Source: an uncultured Caulobacter sp. (GTDB lineage Bacteria > Pseudomonadota > Alphaproteobacteria > Caulobacterales > Caulobacteraceae). Taken from it: DNA of 8,679 nucleotides. The stretch is taken from contig CALALX010000073.1 of NCBI GenBank assembly GCA_937925635.1, forward strand, positions 1-8,679, written 5' to 3'. The notes beneath the pieces were generated by a model. It made no database searches and was not told where the DNA came from. It saw only the letters and a program-made list of their open reading frames with translations. Made by a program: the position numbers and the translations under genes. Of the stretch, positions 6,056-8,679 are shown in pieces (positions within the stretch are counted from its first letter, which is position 1; the number at the start of each line of letters is the position of its first letter).

Positions 6056-6742
6056 TCACGCCGGCGTCCCCGCCTTCTTGGCCTTCTTCGCCTTCTCGGG
6101 CGCGTTGGGCAGCTTGATCTTCTTCGCGGCCGAGCCGTCGTACAGCTTCGGATCGGTCAGGGTCTGGATCTTGCCGTGCGGCTCGGAGGCCTTGCGGCCG
6201 ACGTACGACCCGGGCTTGGGCGTCTTGCCCGCCGCGAAGTCGTCGAGGATCTGGCCGAGCGTCTGCGGCGTCAGGTCCTCGTAGTAATAGTCGTTGATCG
6301 CGGCCATCGGCGCGTTGCTGCACGCGCCCAGGCACTCGACCTCCTCCCAGCTGAACTTGCCGTCGGCGGTGACGTGGTTCTTGGGGCCGATCTTCTCGTG
6401 CAGGACGGCCTTGAGGTCATTGGCGCCGCACAGCATGCAGGGCGTGGTGCCGCACAGCTGCACGAAGGCGACCTTGCCGACCGGCTCCAGCTGGAAGCTG
6501 GTGTAGAAGGTGGCGACCTCGAGCACGCGGATCACCGGCATGCCGAGCAGCTCGGCGATCGCCCGGATGGCCGGCTCGGAGACCCAACCTTCCTGCTTCT
6601 GGACCAGCCACAGGATCGGGATCACCGCCGACTGGCGGCGCTCGGCCGGGTACTTGGCGATCCACCACTGCGCCTTCTTCAGCGTGTCCTTGCTGAAGTC
6701 GAACGAAGCGGGCTGCTCCTTGGCGAGACGACGGACGGACAT
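6056..6742 (-). CDS. nuoE: NADH-quinone oxidoreductase subunit E (NuoE), [2Fe-2S]
   Basis: NuoE (24-kDa subunit family, thioredoxin-like [2Fe-2S] fold) holds cluster N1a next to the FMN of NuoF. It has 228 residues. Family features seen: helical N-terminal domain with YPAERRQSAVIPILWLVQKQ (31-50) and EGWVSEPAIRAIAELLGMP (51-69), VLEVATFYTSF (73-83), and the cluster ligands C97-x4-C102 and C137-x3-C141 in the context LCGTTPC and ECLGAC. Residues from about 172 form an extension past the conserved domain, ending in a lysine/alanine-rich tail (KAKKAKKAGTPA). This makes the protein about 60 residues longer than the E. coli type. The start is ATG 6742-6740, 4 bp after the upstream stop, with GAAGG about 9 nt before it. 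Downstream lies the 135-bp gap with the inverted repeat, the largest break in this operon segment. Confidence 0.97.
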   Translation of the reverse strand: MSVRRLAKEQPASFDFSKDTLKKAQWWIAKYPAERRQSAVIPILWLVQKQEGWVSEPAIRAIAELLGMPVIRVLEVATFYTSFQLEPVGKVAFVQLCGTTPCMLCGANDLKAVLHEKIGPKNHVTADGKFSWEEVECLGACSNAPMAAINDYYYEDLTPQTLGQILDDFAAGKTPKPGSYVGRKASEPHGKIQTLTDPKLYDGSAAKKIKLPNAPEKAKKAKKAGTPA

Positions 6743-6746
6743 GCGT

Positions 6747-7082
6747 CTAGGCCTTCACGAAATCGACGCGGGCGATCTTGCCCCCGGCGAAGCTGTAGAT
6801 GGCGGCGACCTCGAAGGGCGTCGCGTCGGGCGAGCGGAAGACCCGCTCATGGTCGATGACCGTATTGCCGATAACCACGCGGCCGACCAGCTCGGCGCGG
6901 TTCTGCGGAAACTGCGCGAACAGGCCCTCGTAGCGGGCGCGATAGTCGGCGATGCCGCGCAGGTTCGGCTCGGCGTTCAGGTCGGCCACCACCACGTCGT
7001 CCGCGAAACAGGCGCAATGAGCGTCCAGATCCTGGGCGTTGTAGGCGTCGAGCTGAGCCTGGGCGAGGTCGAGCGGGCTCAT
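6747..7082 (-). CDS. NTF2/SnoaL-like small protein
   Basis: This 111-residue protein has the layout of the NTF2-like (SnoaL / ketosteroid-isomerase fold) superfamily: an N-terminal helix with LDAYNAQDLDAHCACFADDV (residues 11-30), a G-x-x-x-x-R-x-x-Y helix (43-51), and closing strands with E-R-V-F, A-A-I-Y-S-F and G-K-I-A-R-V-D-F. Members form a cone-shaped pocket and range from isomerases and hydrolases to non-catalytic binding proteins, so substrate and reaction cannot be named. There is no signal peptide or membrane segment, so it should be cytoplasmic. The ATG (7082-7080) overlaps the stop of the upstream gene by 4 bp (ATGA) and has a good GGAAGG at 6-nt spacing. The stop lies 4 bp before nuoE. 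Its place in the operon suggests expression with complex I, but a direct role is unproven. Confidence 0.85.
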   Translation of the reverse strand: MSPLDLAQAQLDAYNAQDLDAHCACFADDVVVADLNAEPNLRGIADYRARYEGLFAQFPQNRAELVGRVVIGNTVIDHERVFRSPDATPFEVAAIYSFAGGKIARVDFVKA

Positions 7083-7405
7083 TGACCGCCGCCTTCCGTC
7101 GCATAGGCCGCCTGCAGCTTACGGGTCGGCTGGAACAACACTTCAATCAACAGCATAGGCCCGCCGATCACGGCCGCCACGATCACGAATTCGACCCAGC
7201 CGGACTGGCTCACAAGGTCGAACATCGGATTGATCGCGGCGATGCCGACAGTCCAGGGCGCGATCGACAGGAAGATTGCGCCGAAGAGCTGCCCGCAATG
7301 CTCCGGCCGACGGGCACGCGCCTTCGGGGAGTTCGCCCAGGCGATCCCCGAAATGACTGCGGTGAATACGGCCACGGCGGCCAGCCAGAGAATGCTGCTC
7401 GTCAC
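7079..7405 (-). CDS. small three-helix membrane protein of unknown function downstream of nuoD
   Basis: This 108-residue protein starts at GTG 7405-7403, overlapping the nuoD stop by 4 bp (GTGA). A GGGGAG inside the last nuoD codons lies 8 nt upstream. Hydrophobic segments are visible at about residues 5-24, 39-59 and 69-91, joined by a basic loop (SPKARARRPEHCG, residues 26-38). A short polar tail follows (TEGGGQ). The basic loop should be cytoplasmic, placing the N-terminus outside. I do not recognise a family. It ends in TGA inside the ATGA overlap with the NTF2-like gene, so the two form a coupled pair inserted between nuoD and nuoE. GC-rich codon use matches the neighbours. It could be a non-core complex I partner or an unrelated passenger. 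Confidence 0.78.
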   Translation of the reverse strand: MTSSILWLAAVAVFTAVISGIAWANSPKARARRPEHCGQLFGAIFLSIAPWTVGIAAINPMFDLVSQSGWVEFVIVAAVIGGPMLLIEVLFQPTRKLQAAYATEGGGQ

Positions 7406-8619
7406 CGGTCGATCTCCCCGAACACGATGTCCAGCGAGCCGAGGATGGCGCTGACGTCGGCCAGCATGTGGCCGCGGTTGAGGAAGTCCATCGCCGCCAA
7501 GTGCGGGAAGCCGGGCGCGCGGATCTTGCAGCGGTAGGGCTTGTTGGAGCCGTCGCTGACCAGGAACACGCCGAACTCGCCCTTGGGCGCTTCCACGCAG
7601 GCGTAGACCTCGCCCGGCGGGGTGCGGAAGCCCTCGGTGTAGAGCTTGAAGTGGTGGATCAGGGATTCCATCGACCGCTTCATCTCGCCCCGGCGCGGCG
7701 GCGTGATCTTGTTGTCGGTGGTCATCACCGGGCCGCGCGTCTTGCGCAGCATGTCGCAGGCCTGGCGGATGATCTTCGTCGACTCGCGCATCTCCTGCAT
7801 GCGGCAGAGGTAGCGGTCGTAGCAGTCGCCGTTGACGCCCAGCGGGATGTCGAACTCGAAGTCGTTGTAGTTCTCGTACGGCTGGTTGCGGCGCAGGTCC
7901 CAGGCGATGTTCGAGCCGCGCACCATGACGCCGGAGAAGCCCCAGGCGATGGCGTCTTCCTTCGTCACCACGCCGATGTCGACGTTGCGCTGCTTGAAGA
8001 TGCGGTTGCCGGTGATCAGCGTCTCAATGTCGTCGCAGATCTTCGGGAAGGCCCTGGCCCAGTCGTCGATGTCCTCGACCAGCGCGTCGGGCAGGTCCTG
8101 GTGGACGCCGCCGGGGCGGAAGTAGTTGCTGTGCAGGCGAGCGCCGCAGGCGCGCTCGTAGAACACCATCAGCTTCTCGCGCTCCTCGAAGCCCCAGAGC
8201 GGCGGCGTCAGGGCGCCGACGTCCATGGCCTGGGTGGTCACGTTGAGCAGGTGGTTCAGGATGCGGCCGATCTCGCTGTAGAGCACGCGGATGATCTGGC
8301 CGCGGATCGGAACCTCGACGCCGAGCAGTTTCTCGATGGCGAGGCAGAAGGCGTGCTCCTGGTTCATCGGCGCCACGTAGTCGAGGCGGTCGAAGTACGG
8401 CACGTTCTGCAGGTAGGTGCGGGCCTCCATCAGCTTCTCGGTGCCGCGATGCAGCAGGCCGATATGCGGGTCGCACCGCTCGACGATCTCGCCGTCCAGC
8501 TCAAGAACCAGACGCAAAACCCCGTGCGCCGCGGGATGTTGCGGCCCGAAGTTGATGTTGAAGTTGCGGATGCGCTGCTCGCCGACCAGCGCCGCCGGAT
8601 GTTCCCGACCGTCCATCAT
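7402..8619 (-). CDS. nuoD: NADH-quinone oxidoreductase subunit D (NuoD)
   Basis: NuoD (49-kDa subunit, related to the large subunit of NiFe hydrogenases) forms the quinone-reduction site with NuoB and NuoH. From ATG 8619-8617 it has 405 residues, not fused to NuoC. Conserved blocks: NFNINFGPQHPAAHGVLRL (19-37), DPHIGLLHRGTEKLMEARTY (50-69) and PYFDRLDYVAPMNQEHAF (74-91). His32 of AAHG and Tyr81 of DRLDY correspond to the quinone-headgroup ligands His59/Tyr108 of the bovine protein, judging by their conserved spacing. The C-terminus FGEIDR is typical. Two adjacent ATGs (8619 and 8616) are equally possible. An in-frame GTG at 8673 would add 18 arginine/glycine-rich residues outside the family region and is not preferred. 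No good Shine-Dalgarno is seen at the ATGs, so translation may be coupled to an upstream gene. Confidence 0.95.
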   Translation of the reverse strand: MMDGREHPAALVGEQRIRNFNINFGPQHPAAHGVLRLVLELDGEIVERCDPHIGLLHRGTEKLMEARTYLQNVPYFDRLDYVAPMNQEHAFCLAIEKLLGVEVPIRGQIIRVLYSEIGRILNHLLNVTTQAMDVGALTPPLWGFEEREKLMVFYERACGARLHSNYFRPGGVHQDLPDALVEDIDDWARAFPKICDDIETLITGNRIFKQRNVDIGVVTKEDAIAWGFSGVMVRGSNIAWDLRRNQPYENYNDFEFDIPLGVNGDCYDRYLCRMQEMRESTKIIRQACDMLRKTRGPVMTTDNKITPPRRGEMKRSMESLIHHFKLYTEGFRTPPGEVYACVEAPKGEFGVFLVSDGSNKPYRCKIRAPGFPHLAAMDFLNRGHMLADVSAILGSLDIVFGEIDR

Positions 8620-8679
8620 CCGCAGGCCCCCATCGCCTCGCCATTCCCCGGCGCCCCGCCGCGCCGCTCCCACCCCCCC
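8616..8679 (-). CDS. possible C-terminal end of an upstream gene (partial, doubtful)
   Basis: From the right edge one minus-strand frame, offset from nuoD, stays open for about 20 codons (GGWERRGGAPGNGEAMGACG) and stops at TGA 8618-8616. That stop overlaps the double ATG of nuoD in the string ATGATG, the same kind of coupling seen at the lipoprotein-nuoI junction. This would suit the end of nuoC or of another small gene. The peptide does not resemble a NuoC C-terminus that I know. The sequence is very GC-rich, where open frames arise by chance, and the last 7 bases are a run of C. Treat as a hint only. Confidence 0.25.
   Translation of the reverse strand, partial: GGWERRGGAPGNGEAMGACG

Overview
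The window is a stretch of the respiratory complex I (NADH:quinone oxidoreductase, NDH-1) operon of a high-GC alphaproteobacterium. All genes lie on the minus strand, so transcription runs from the right edge to the left edge. The protein sequences (separate nuoD not fused to nuoC, mitochondrial-like NuoE/F/G/I, NuoG without the extra N7 cluster) and the presence of small extra genes between nuo genes suggest Caulobacterales (Caulobacter, Phenylobacterium or Brevundimonas type). That placement is from memory of the families, not from a search.

Order in the direction of transcription: a possible tail of an upstream gene at the right edge (8616-8679, weak); nuoD (7402-8619); a three-helix membrane protein of unknown function (7079-7405); an NTF2/SnoaL-like protein (6747-7082); nuoE (6056-6742); a 135-bp gap filled by a large imperfect inverted repeat (5938-6044); a two-helix membrane protein of unknown function (5642-5920); nuoF (4317-5636); nuoG (2252-4312); nuoH (1177-2247); a small predicted lipoprotein (944-1180); nuoI (453-944); and the first 133 codons of nuoJ, cut by the left edge (1-401).

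The nuo genes encode most of the electron path of complex I. NuoF takes electrons from NADH through FMN and cluster N3. NuoE carries N1a and NuoG carries N1b, N4 and N5. NuoI carries N6a and N6b. NuoD and NuoH form the quinone site with NuoB, which lies outside the window. NuoJ is the first of the remaining membrane-arm genes. All visible cluster-ligand motifs are intact, so the complex should be functional.

Genes are packed with overlaps of 1-4 bp or gaps of 4-5 bp. Shine-Dalgarno sequences often lie inside the last codons of the preceding gene, pointing to one co-transcribed and translationally coupled unit. The only non-coding stretches are 51 bp before nuoJ and the 135-bp gap with the inverted repeat. 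No promoter, intrinsic terminator, RNA gene, CRISPR array or transposase was seen. The least understood parts are the four small non-nuo genes, which may be lineage-specific accessory or assembly factors for complex I, and the REP-like hairpin inside the operon.
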